Source: RGIG1828 sp045541875
GTDB taxonomy: Bacteria; Bacillota; Clostridia; UMGS1810
Direction: 5' to 3'
Length of the DNA: 29,448 nucleotides
Assembly (NCBI GenBank): GCA_045541875.1
Contig: JAZQJX010000050.1
Coordinates: 1-29,448 of the forward strand
In this document: positions 15,376 to 22,039 of the stretch, piece after piece
How the letters are laid out: each line of letters begins with the position of its first letter
How positions within the stretch are numbered: position 1 is the first letter of the stretch
Notes under the pieces: generated by a model
Seen by the model: the letters and a program-made list of their open reading frames with translations, nothing else
What the model was told of the DNA's origin: nothing
Database searches by the model: none
Translations under genes and position numbers: made by a program

Positions 15376-15531
15376 TTATCTTACTTCTACAAAAGTTTTA
15401 TAATGATCATATGTTACGAAAATCAAACCATCATTAGAGAATAATATTCTTTCAGAATTTCTCTTTCCCGATATATAGTTTATATCAGCCTCATACCAAA
15501 TTCTACCTTCCTCAGAAGGAAGGTGTCCATA
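15376..15531 (-). pseudogene. 5'-truncated barnase-type ribonuclease (C-terminal toxin domain remnant)
   Basis: Reading the minus strand upstream of the barstar gene gives about 50 residues ending at a TAA (15376-15378). The reading includes GRIWYEADINY, RNSERILFSNDGL and TYDHYKTF. This is the C-terminal half of barnase/RNase N1-type ribonucleases (GRTWREADINY, RNSDRILYSSDWL, TTDHYQTF in barnase). The fragment keeps the equivalents of catalytic Glu73, Arg87 and His102. Homology stops at about 15531, and an in-frame TAA lies shortly upstream with no start codon between. The N-terminal half and any delivery domain are therefore missing, and the remnant should be inactive. It is probably the leftover of a polymorphic toxin whose immunity genes were kept. 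Confidence 0.85.
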
Positions 15532-15625
15532 TATTGTTAGTCGAAAAATTGTGCAGTATGGGTGGTTTTAAATACTACCTTTTAGATACAAAAGTAAAAA
15601 CTAAATCTATCTTCACGAATAAAAC

Positions 15626-15654
15626 TTGACATAAACTAAAAACTGTGATAATAT
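15626..15654 (+). promoter_or_regulatory. Promoter of the plus-strand small RNA
   Basis: TTGACA at 15626-15631 is followed by TAATAT at 15649-15654 (17 bp). The overlapping TGTGATAAT offers an extended -10. Predicted start is at the GTAGCAAGAG repeat (15659). Confidence 0.72.
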
Positions 15655-15659
15655 GAATG

Positions 15660-15750
15660 TAGCAAGAGGGAACAGCATTAGTTGTTTCCGCAAAGTTTTA
15701 GGTTAAAAAGTTTAGCCGTCTACTTGGCAGAGTAGGCGGTTATTTCTTTA
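15660..15750 (+). ncRNA. Candidate antitoxin-type antisense small RNA
   Basis: A plus-strand transcript of about 90 nt is predicted from its promoter (15626-15654) and the terminator at 15714-15741. It contains an imperfect 5' hairpin (GGAAC/GTTTCC, 15669-15689) and no credible reading frame. Its 3' end overlaps, in antisense, the last codons and terminator of the peptide gene at 15740-15802. This is inferred from sequence only. Confidence 0.55.
15714..15741. terminator. Shared bidirectional terminator of the convergent RNA pair
   Basis: GCCGTCTACT (15715-15724) pairs with AGTAGGCGGT (15731-15740) using two G-T pairs. The plus strand continues TATTTCTTTATG and the minus strand continues into AAACTTTTTAA. 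The peptide stop codon sits at the base of the stem. Confidence 0.75.
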
Positions 15751-15802
15751 TGTAAAGGATAATTATCATCACTAATAAAGTAAAAGAAATTATTTCTTCC
15801 AT
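15740..15802 (-). CDS. 20-residue hydrophobic peptide, candidate type I toxin
   Basis: The frame encodes MEEIISFTLLVMIIILYIKK: two acidic residues, a hydrophobic core of about 13 residues and a basic end. That is the pattern of membrane-acting type I toxins. GGGGGTG lies 6 nt before the ATG and can pair with ACACC upstream (hairpin about 15807-15829), which would hide the ribosome site in the full-length mRNA. A near-perfect promoter lies 65 bp upstream. Convergent organisation with a small RNA around a shared terminator resembles the Fst/par module of enterococcal plasmids, although I see no sequence relation to Fst. The other possibility is a regulatory leader peptide. Confidence 0.6.
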   Translation of the reverse strand: MEEIISFTLLVMIIILYIKK

Positions 15803-15867
15803 AATTAACACCCCCTTATCACGAGGTGTCGGAAACAACCGCCGCCGTTTCTCTTGCTACGGATGGT

Positions 15868-15897
15868 ATTATATCATATAATTTCTGATTGTGTCAA
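15868..15897 (-). promoter_or_regulatory. Promoter of the hydrophobic-peptide mRNA
   Basis: TTGACA (15892-15897) and TATAAT (15868-15873) lie 18 bp apart, with an extended TG before the -10. The -35 overlaps the stop codon of the P-loop gene. Transcription should start at the right-hand GTAGCAAGAG repeat, giving a structured leader (GAAAC/GTTTC hairpin). Confidence 0.8.
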
Positions 15898-16466
15898 ATC
15901 AAGCTTGTAATAAACTCATTTATTATTGTATCTCTGTTTTTAGTTGTTTCATAATAAGGCAATCCATATAATATACACTGTTCTTTGATTATCTTGCTTA
16001 TGTTCACAATATCTGTGCAATCTTTTTTGTTTTCTTCATCAGAACGATAATATGTGTAATCTTTGGGCGTATCATAGGAGTTTAATATATCAAGTCTTTC
16101 ATCAGGTGTGACATCAGATGATAAAAAATAATATACATCGCATTTTGAATTATCAATAAATTCGATATAATCACAAGGCAAAAGTTGAAATACATCAATT
16201 ATCACCCCATAATTACATTCGTCATATTCTCCACTATCAATCATTGATCTTATAAAAGGAGCAATTTTTGAGCTTATGAATTCAAGATTCTTTTGTGGTT
16301 CAATGAATGCTTCAGTGTCTATTTTAGTTTCAGGGAATACCTTTTCAATGCCTGCAATAATTGAGTCCATACTAATATGCTGAAAGCCAAATTTCTCTGC
16401 TATTATTTGTGAAACTGTGCTTTTCCCTGCTCGTGGTACACCGGATATTATTATATATTTTTTCAT
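15894..16466 (-). CDS. P-loop ATP/GTP-binding protein, nucleotide kinase-like
   Basis: The 190-residue protein opens with a Walker A motif (ISGVPRAGKSTVSQII, Lys15/Ser16). The layout is that of small P-loop kinases (adenylate/shikimate-kinase or zeta-toxin-like), including an early SMDS motif (Asp near residue 34) that could bind a phosphoryl acceptor. It could phosphorylate a nucleotide, sugar or antibiotic; no substrate motif decides this. The Shine-Dalgarno site (AAAGG, about 12 nt upstream) is weak. It lies in the AT-rich accessory islet, upstream of the peptide locus, with no clear promoter of its own in the ~107 bp before it. Confidence 0.8.
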   Translation of the reverse strand: MKKYIIISGVPRAGKSTVSQIIAEKFGFQHISMDSIIAGIEKVFPETKIDTEAFIEPQKNLEFISSKIAPFIRSMIDSGEYDECNYGVIIDVFQLLPCDYIEFIDNSKCDVYYFLSSDVTPDERLDILNSYDTPKDYTYYRSDEENKKDCTDIVNISKIIKEQCILYGLPYYETTKNRDTIINEFITSLI

Positions 16467-16573
16467 AAATATAAATACCTTTCCTTATACATCATAGGAA
16501 AAAACCTTAAAATGATGTGTCTAACTAAATAATTCTACATTTTCAATTTTGAAAAATTTTCAAAACTCACTAA

Positions 16574-16918
16574 TTAAGCATTTGATTTTGCAGTATTTAT
16601 CGACGAAATCAGGACTTTTCTGATTTTACCACAATCGTTTTTAAGTTTTCTGTATGTAATATCGTTAATTATATTTGCTCTTATAAAAAGCTTTAACCAA
16701 TATTCTGTTTCATAGCATTCCTTAAGGGCAATTTGCATTTTTGATATAAAATCTGCTCTACTGTGAGCATAATTTGCTTCATGAATATTTGCTCCAACAC
16801 TTGTACCGCTTCGTAATATTTGATTTGTGAGCACTGATTTACCCTTGATGGAATCACATAAATTTACTATTTCTACCGAAAAATCCATTGATAAATCTAC
16901 AAGTATATTATCAGTCAT
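16574..16918 (-). CDS. Four-helix-bundle protein (S23-like family)
   Basis: The 114-residue protein matches the four-helix-bundle family first seen as the 'S23' protein encoded within 23S rRNA intervening sequences. Typical segments are SMDFSVEIVNLCDSI, QILRSGTSVGANIHEANYA and ALKECYETEYWLKLF. Members form pentameric helical bundles, and their function is unknown. Here the gene is not inside rRNA; it lies between the P-loop gene and a mini-hairpin array that starts almost at its start codon. GGGGGA lies 6 nt upstream of the ATG. Confidence 0.92.
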   Translation of the reverse strand: MTDNILVDLSMDFSVEIVNLCDSIKGKSVLTNQILRSGTSVGANIHEANYAHSRADFISKMQIALKECYETEYWLKLFIRANIINDITYRKLKNDCGKIRKVLISSINTAKSNA

Positions 16919-16919
16919 A

Positions 16920-17151
16920 TTTTATCCCCCAAAAAATGAAATGCACTTTGTGCTTGAAATGACAAAGCTCTGCTTTGTCTTGAAATATGTTCGCTCACAC
17001 TCACAAATGAAATGAAATTTGCCCACTTAACAAAAAATGCACCGCAAATTTTGTTGCGGTGCATTTCAAGCTCGTAAGAGCATTTCAATCGTCGTCGGAC
17101 GAATTTCAATTGCCGAAAGGCAAATTTCATTGCAAATAATTTGTTCACAAA
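16920..17151. repeat. Mini-hairpin repeat array 3
   Basis: This string of hairpins is joined by TTGAAATG linkers on the left and ATTTCAAT linkers on the right: GCAC-ttt-GTGC, GACAAAGC-tct-GCTTTGTC, TGCACCGCAA/TTGCGGTGCA, GCTC-gtaa-GAGC, TCGTC-gtc-GGACGA, TTGCC-gaaa-GGCAA and TAATTTG-ttca-CAAATTA. The organisation and mirror symmetry are as in the array at 9839-10111, but the stem sequences differ. It fills the whole gap between the GGGtGRT gene and the four-helix-bundle gene. Confidence 0.82.
17031..17063 (-). terminator. Terminator of the GGGtGRT operon, embedded in array 3
   Basis: On the minus strand a 10-bp stem (TGCACCGCAA/TTGCGGTGCA, 17038-17063) with a 6-nt loop is followed by TTTTTTG (17031-17037). 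Confidence 0.78.
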
Positions 17152-18153
17152 TTATTTATTCATCGCTTCCTGAACTGCAACAGCCACAGCAACAGTCATA
17201 CCAACCATGGGGTTGTTACCTGCACCGATAAGTCCCATCATTTCTACATGGGCGGGAACAGATGATGAGCCTGCGAACTGTGCATCAGAGTGCATTCTTC
17301 CCATTGTATCTGTCATACCGTAGGAAGCGGGGCCTGCAGCCATATTATCGGGGTGAAGTGTTCTTCCTGTACCACCGCCGGATGCAACTGAGAAGTATTT
17401 TTTGCCCATTTCGTTACATTCTTTTTTGTATGTTCCTGCAACGGGGTGCTGGAATCTTGTGGGGTTGGTGGAGTTACCTGTGATGGAAACGTCAACGCCT
17501 TCAAGGTGCATAATTGCAACGCCTTCTCTAACATCATCAGAGCCATAGCATCTAACCTTTGCTCTTTCACCGTTGGAGTATGCTTTTTCTTTCACAATTT
17601 CAACTTTACCTGTTGCATAATCAAATTTTGTCTGAACATATGTAAAGCCGTTGATTCTTGAAATGATCTGTGCAGCATCTTTTCCAAGTCCGTTAAGGAT
17701 AACTTTGAGGGGTTCTTTTCTAACTTTGTTTGCAGTTCTTGCAATACCGATTGCACCTTCTGCTGCTGCAAAGGACTCGTGACCTGCGAGGAATGCGAAA
17801 CATTTTGTTTCTTCTCTTAAAAGCATTGCGCCGAGGTTACCGTGACCAAGACCTACTTTTCTGTCATCTGCAACAGAGCCGTCGATACAGAAAGCCTGGA
17901 GACCTTCACCGATTACTTCAGCAGCATCAGCAGCATTTTTGCATCCTTTTTTGATTGCAAGTGCAGCACCTACAACATATGCCCAAGCAGCATTTTCAAA
18001 GCAGATAGGCTGAATTCCTTTAACGATGCCGTATGCATCTACGCCTTTTTCATCGCAGATTGCTTTTGCTTCTTCTATTGATGCAATACCGTTTGCATTG
18101 AGAACGGCATTGATGTTATTTATTCTTCTTTCATAACTTTCAAATAAAGCCAT
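17152..18153 (-). CDS. GGGtGRT protein
   Basis: The 333-residue protein belongs to the family named for its GGGtGRT motif, seen here as GGGTGRT at about residues 259-265 and followed by LHPDNMAAGP. Also typical are GLGHGNLGAMLL, the Met- and Ala-rich C-terminus (GAGNNPMVGMTVAVAVAV), and adjacency to a NifU-like scaffold protein. The family is confined largely to anaerobes and its biochemical role is unknown; partnership with an Fe-S scaffold suggests a role in metal-cluster or metallo-cofactor handling. AAGGAGG lies 9 nt upstream of the ATG, and the scaffold gene ends 20 nt before. The transcript ends at 17031. Confidence 0.93.
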   Translation of the reverse strand: MALFESYERRINNINAVLNANGIASIEEAKAICDEKGVDAYGIVKGIQPICFENAAWAYVVGAALAIKKGCKNAADAAEVIGEGLQAFCIDGSVADDRKVGLGHGNLGAMLLREETKCFAFLAGHESFAAAEGAIGIARTANKVRKEPLKVILNGLGKDAAQIISRINGFTYVQTKFDYATGKVEIVKEKAYSNGERAKVRCYGSDDVREGVAIMHLEGVDVSITGNSTNPTRFQHPVAGTYKKECNEMGKKYFSVASGGGTGRTLHPDNMAAGPASYGMTDTMGRMHSDAQFAGSSSVPAHVEMMGLIGAGNNPMVGMTVAVAVAVQEAMNK

Positions 18154-18173
18154 TTTATGTATCCTCCTTTTAA

Positions 18174-18866
18174 TTACTCTTCTCTGGGATCGATGAGTCT
18201 TGCAGCATCATCAACTCTGCCGTACTGACCGCTTGCTTTTTCCAAAGCTTCGTTTGCATCCATACCCTTTTTGATCATTTCCATCATTCTTCCAAGTTGA
18301 ACGAACTTGTAGCCAATGATTTCATCATCTTCATCAAGAGCAATTTTGGTAACATAGCCTTCTGCCATTTCAAGGTATCTTGAACCTTTTGCAAGTGTTC
18401 CATACATTGTACCAACCTGGCTTCTGAGACCTTTACCGAGGTCTTCAAGACCTGCACCGATGGGGAGACCGCCTTCTGAGAACGCTGTCTGAGTTCTTCC
18501 GTATACAATCTGGAGGAAGAGTTCTCTCATTGCTGTGTTTATAGCATCGCAAACAAGGTCTGTGTTGAGTGCTTCGAGAATTGTTTTTCCGGGAAGAATT
18601 TCTGATGCCATAGCAGCAGAGTGTGTCATACCGGAGCAACCGATTGTCTCAACGAGTGCTTCCTGAATGATACCGTCTTTTACGTTTAAGGAAAGTTTAC
18701 ATGTTCCCTGCTGAGGAGCACACCAACCTATACCGTGGGTAAAACCGGAAATATCTTTGATTTCTTTGGATGCAACCCACTTGCCTTCTTCAGGAATGGG
18801 AGCAGGACCGTGATTTGCGCCTTTTTTAACAACGCACATATTTTCTACTTCTGAACTGTAAATCAT
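18174..18866 (-). CDS. NifU-like iron-sulfur cluster scaffold protein (partner of GGGtGRT)
   Basis: The 230-residue protein has a NifU/IscU N-terminal-like domain (about 40-130). Its cysteines, Cys49, Cys56, Cys77 (in IGCSGMTHSA) and Cys106, are candidates for holding a nascent Fe-S cluster. The C-terminal part (about 150-225) is specific to the version paired with GGGtGRT. AAAGGGG precedes the ATG by 8-9 nt. It is the first gene of a two-gene operon with a promoter at 18911-18939 and a dyad operator candidate at 18944-18965. Substrate proteins are not indicated. Confidence 0.9.
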   Translation of the reverse strand: MIYSSEVENMCVVKKGANHGPAPIPEEGKWVASKEIKDISGFTHGIGWCAPQQGTCKLSLNVKDGIIQEALVETIGCSGMTHSAAMASEILPGKTILEALNTDLVCDAINTAMRELFLQIVYGRTQTAFSEGGLPIGAGLEDLGKGLRSQVGTMYGTLAKGSRYLEMAEGYVTKIALDEDDEIIGYKFVQLGRMMEMIKKGMDANEALEKASGQYGRVDDAARLIDPREE

Positions 18867-18910
18867 TATATGACCCCTTTCTTATTGAATACATAATATA
18901 ACATGATAAT

Positions 18911-18939
18911 ATATTACCATATAATTTTTTATCAATCAA
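18911..18939 (-). promoter_or_regulatory. Promoter of the NifU-like/GGGtGRT operon
   Basis: On the minus strand TTGATT (18934-18939) and TAATAT (18911-18916) lie 17 bp apart. The -35 is suboptimal, consistent with regulation by a factor bound at the dyad directly upstream. Confidence 0.55.
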
Positions 18940-18943
18940 GGTT

Positions 18944-18965
18944 TTTTGACAAATTTCTGTCAAAA
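18944..18965. promoter_or_regulatory. 22-bp dyad, putative operator
   Basis: TTTTGACA and TGTCAAAA form a perfect dyad around 6 bp (AATTTC). It lies 4 bp upstream of the predicted -35 of the NifU-like operon, a position suited to an activator. The stretch 18966-19174 holds no gene. Confidence 0.6.
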
Positions 18966-19174
18966 TATGCTTTTTTTCTTTTTGGAAAACTTTTTTATTA
19001 TGTAATATGACCATCACGTATCAAGTCACTGTATAAATATAATATTCTGATTAGATTCTGCCATATATTCAATTTACGATATCATAGATTTTACAGTTTG
19101 AAAATATAGCATATAATGTCATAAAAAATCTTAAAATATGTCAAATAAAGTCATTAATTTTCTTAGGATTTGTA

Positions 19175-19203
19175 TTGAAATATCAGTTTCTGAATGATAT
19201 AAT
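19175..19203 (+). promoter_or_regulatory. Promoter of the Gfo/Idh/MocA gene
   Basis: TTGAAA (19175-19180) and TATAAT (19198-19203) are separated by 17 bp, 49 bp before the start codon. Confidence 0.75.
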
Positions 19204-19251
19204 TAATTTACAGGATAAATTAATTTAAATTTACGTTCATAGGAGGAAAAA

Positions 19252-20268
19252 ATGAGTAAGAAAATTAATATTGCTGTTATAGGTGTAGGAGGATTTGGTC
19301 TGCACCATGTAAAAGCAATTTCAGAAAATCCAAATGCAAACCTTGTTGCAGTTTGCGACATTGATGAAGAAGCGGCAAAAAAATGCGGTGAAGAATATGG
19401 GGTAGCATATACCACAAATTTTGATGACATATTAAACAACAAAGAAATTTCTGCAATTTCCATAGCCCTTCCCGACCAGATTCACTGTGAATACGTGAAA
19501 AAGGCTCTGAGAGCAGGAAAAGATGTTTTATGTGAAAAACCTCTGGCGCTGAGATTAGACGAGTGTAAAGAGATGATTTCAGTTGCAAAAGAGACGGGAA
19601 AATATCTTATGGTTGGTCAGATTTGCAGGTTTACACCGGGATTTGTTATGGCTAAAAAGATTATTGATGAAGGTCAGATTGGTGAACTTTTCTTTGTGGA
19701 AAGTGAATATGCCCACGACTACTCAGGCATGACATGTGAATGGAGAAAAAATGATCCGGAAAGAGACGGATTTTTGGGCGGAGCATGTCACGCAGTTGAC
19801 CTTTTGAGATGGATTGCAGGAAACCCGTCGGAAGTTTTTGCTTATGCAAATCACAAGGTTTTAAAAGACTGGCCGTCAAATGACTGCACAATCTCAATTA
19901 TGAAATTCCCCAATGACGTTATCGGAAAAGTCTTTTGCTCCACAGGTTGCAAACGTGACTACACCATGAGAACAGTTCTCTATGGTACGAACGGAACCAT
20001 TATTGTTGACAACACAAATCCCTATCTCACATTATACAAAGAAAATCTTTATCTTGAAAAAGGGTGTCACGATGTTGGTGTTCAGGTTCCCGTTGAGGTC
20101 AGCAACCACAATATCAAAGATGAAATCAATGAATTTGTAAACTGCATTATAGAAAAAAGAGAGCCGATTCTCACACCTCAGGAAGGTGCGGCAACTGTTT
20201 CAATTTGTCTGGCAACCATACAGAGTGCAAAAGAACACAGAGCGGTTGAAGTAGATTACAATTTCTGA
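19252..20268 (+). CDS. Gfo/Idh/MocA-family NAD(P)-dependent oxidoreductase
   Basis: The 338-residue protein has a Rossmann domain with GVGGFG at residues 11-16 and the acidic residue of CDID that fits NAD specificity. The family's EKP motif (Glu95-Lys96-Pro97) supplies the catalytic lysine, and a GGACHAVD segment places His180 and Asp183 at the substrate site. The C-terminal beta-sheet domain follows. Relatives oxidise or reduce sugars, inositols and sugar acids (inositol 2-dehydrogenase-like). AGGAGG lies 5 nt before the ATG. It is monocistronic, with its own promoter and a perfect-stem terminator, so context does not reveal the substrate. Confidence 0.92.
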   Translation: MSKKINIAVIGVGGFGLHHVKAISENPNANLVAVCDIDEEAAKKCGEEYGVAYTTNFDDILNNKEISAISIALPDQIHCEYVKKALRAGKDVLCEKPLALRLDECKEMISVAKETGKYLMVGQICRFTPGFVMAKKIIDEGQIGELFFVESEYAHDYSGMTCEWRKNDPERDGFLGGACHAVDLLRWIAGNPSEVFAYANHKVLKDWPSNDCTISIMKFPNDVIGKVFCSTGCKRDYTMRTVLYGTNGTIIVDNTNPYLTLYKENLYLEKGCHDVGVQVPVEVSNHNIKDEINEFVNCIIEKREPILTPQEGAATVSICLATIQSAKEHRAVEVDYNF

Positions 20269-20288
20269 TATTTTAAAATCTACATGTA

Positions 20289-20340
20289 AAAAGGGACTGT
20301 AAATTAATTCGGCAAATTAATTTACAGTCCCTTTTGGGGA
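20289..20340. terminator. Long-stem terminator after the oxidoreductase gene
   Basis: A 20-bp perfect stem (AAAGGGACTGTAAATTAATT and its complement) closes a loop of about 5 nt (CGGCA) and ends in TTTT. It can work in both directions. Confidence 0.82.
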
Positions 20341-20352
20341 ATAGAAAAAAGA

Positions 20353-20453
20353 TTCAGAATTGTCAAATCGAACTCAAAGCAGGGCAGAGCCATGCTTTGA
20401 GTGGTAACCCGAAGCTGTACAAAGGTACTGCGAGTGGTGAGATTTGGCAATAG
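20353..20453 (-). repeat. Dispersed repeat B, copy 2 (inverted)
   Basis: Read on the minus strand it follows copy 1 (9626-9706): GCCAAATCTCACC, GTAC-cttt-GTAC, GGGTTACCA, a central hairpin and TTTGACAATTCTGAA. The central hairpin here is CTCAAAGCA/TGCTTTGAG with an inner GGC-tct-GCC, replacing the shorter ATGCC/GGCAT stem of copy 1. The sequence from 20454 to 20613 shows no gene and no clear terminator for the efflux operon. Confidence 0.7.
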
Positions 20454-20613
20454 CAAAAAGGCAAAAATTAGAAGAAAAACATCAAAACAGATGTTTTTCA
20501 ACATTTTTAGCAAATTCAAATGATTTACAGGCTAATTAATACTCTGTATTGCTTATTATCACTGCCTTTTTGCGGTCTGGACTTTTTTTACATTCCCTTT
20601 TTTGTATAATCAC

Positions 20614-22014
20614 TTATTCAGGTTTATATTCTCCTGTTATCTTAATCCGGTTATTTGTTTCGGAAAGATACTCTTTTCCCTCAACTATAACTTTGTCGCC
20701 TGATTTGACACCGTGTATGATTTCTGTATAAACACCATCTGTAACACCAATTGTCACTTTGCGTTTTTTGGCAGTTTCTTCCTCAGCGACATATACATAA
20801 TACTCTCCGCTTTCATTTATGAGAGAGTCTGTGGGAACAGTTATAACATCATCCTTTTCCTCTGTTGTAAGAATTATATCTGCAAGCATTCCCGCTTTTA
20901 TCTTTCCATCGGTGTTATCCACGGAAACTCTCACGCTGTAAAGTCCTGTTTTTGCATTTTTTACGGGATTGGCAACGGTGACAGATGCATCTATCTGTTC
21001 TATCCCCGCAGAAGCCACGCTTAAACTTGCCTTGCTTCCCTGTTCTATTTTTCCGATTACTGATTCAGGTACATAAATCTGGGCATCTATCATGCTTGTG
21101 TTTGCTATATCAAATGCAGGGGCACCCGGTGAAACCATCTGCCCTTCTGATACGTAAAGTGCAGACACATAACCAGATATGGGTGCGGTTATATTTGTAT
21201 TATTGAGACTGTTCACGGCAATATCAAGTGCTGCCTTTGCCTGATTTAAAGATGCCCGTGCAGTTTCCTTTGATGATGAAACAGCGTTTGTGGTAAGAGA
21301 AATATTTTCTTTTGCACTACTCAGCGCATTTTCCGCATTTTTAAGGGCATTCTTTGCCGCATCAAATGCCGCCGAAGAAGTTGCTTTAACTGTTTTAAGA
21401 TTTTCCTCGGCAGATATCATCTGTGTGTGTGCCATATCAAGTTCTACCTGACTTGCACCTCCCATTTCAAAAAGGGCAAGTGTACGCTCATACGAATTTT
21501 TTGCATCGGTATAACCTTGAGTTGCAATTTTCACCTGTGAAGCATTTTCAAAAAGTATTTTTTCTCTGTCATAATTTGATTTTGCACTGTCATAGGCAGT
21601 CTGGGCATTTAAGAGCGCCTGATTTGCCTGAGATATCTGTTGTTTTGATGATGAATTCATAACTGCATTATATCCGGCATTTGCACTCACGTAGGCTGCA
21701 CGAGCCTGCTCATATGAAAGTTTTATGTCTGTCGGAGCAAGTTTTATAATGACTGTCCCCTCTTCAACATAATCCCCTTCCTGGGCAAGAACTTCAACGG
21801 CTTTTGCCCCGACTTTCGCCGATACGGACACGCTTTGCGATGCCTCGAGAGTTCCTGTATATTCAACTTTTTCAGACACATCGCTCTTTTCAACATCAAA
21901 AACAGACACATTTACTTTTCCTGCATCATCAGATGAAACTCCGGACTTATCTGAACAACCTGAAAACATAATAAGAAACAAAGAAACTAATATAGTCAAA
22001 CTCTTTTTTGTCAT
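20614..22014 (-). CDS. RND efflux periplasmic-adaptor-type (HlyD/AcrA) membrane fusion lipoprotein
   Basis: The 466-residue protein begins with a signal peptide ending in a lipobox-like MFSGC (Cys20). Then come the first half of a lipoyl domain (about 45-95) and a long alpha-helical hairpin (about 100-280, rich in Ala, Gln and Asn heptads). The second lipoyl half contains the hallmark NITAPISGYVSALYVSEGQMV, followed by beta-barrel and membrane-proximal domains (about 310-450). It links the RND pump to an outer component. It is the last gene of the MarR-RND-TolC-MFP operon, 25 nt after the TolC-like gene, with AAAGGA 9 nt before the ATG. Confidence 0.93.
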   Translation of the reverse strand: MTKKSLTILVSLFLIMFSGCSDKSGVSSDDAGKVNVSVFDVEKSDVSEKVEYTGTLEASQSVSVSAKVGAKAVEVLAQEGDYVEEGTVIIKLAPTDIKLSYEQARAAYVSANAGYNAVMNSSSKQQISQANQALLNAQTAYDSAKSNYDREKILFENASQVKIATQGYTDAKNSYERTLALFEMGGASQVELDMAHTQMISAEENLKTVKATSSAAFDAAKNALKNAENALSSAKENISLTTNAVSSSKETARASLNQAKAALDIAVNSLNNTNITAPISGYVSALYVSEGQMVSPGAPAFDIANTSMIDAQIYVPESVIGKIEQGSKASLSVASAGIEQIDASVTVANPVKNAKTGLYSVRVSVDNTDGKIKAGMLADIILTTEEKDDVITVPTDSLINESGEYYVYVAEEETAKKRKVTIGVTDGVYTEIIHGVKSGDKVIVEGKEYLSETNNRIKITGEYKPE

Positions 22015-22039
22015 AACATTTTTCCTTTCCCGGTCATGA

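Larger units (their letters stand above)
15659..15860. repeat. Inverted repeats framing a convergent two-RNA locus
   Basis: The left copy (15659-15690) starts GTAGCAAGAG and ends GTTGTTTCCG. The right copy (15830-15860), read on the minus strand, starts and ends with exactly the same two 10-mers, with a different middle. Both transcripts predicted in this locus therefore begin with the same sequence. No target-site duplication is apparent. Confidence 0.85.

Noticed and set aside
15659..15860. A MITE with 10-bp terminal inverted repeats
   Set aside because: Internal promoters, a shared terminator and a coding frame explain the structure better, and no flanking duplication is visible. It remains a possible alternative.
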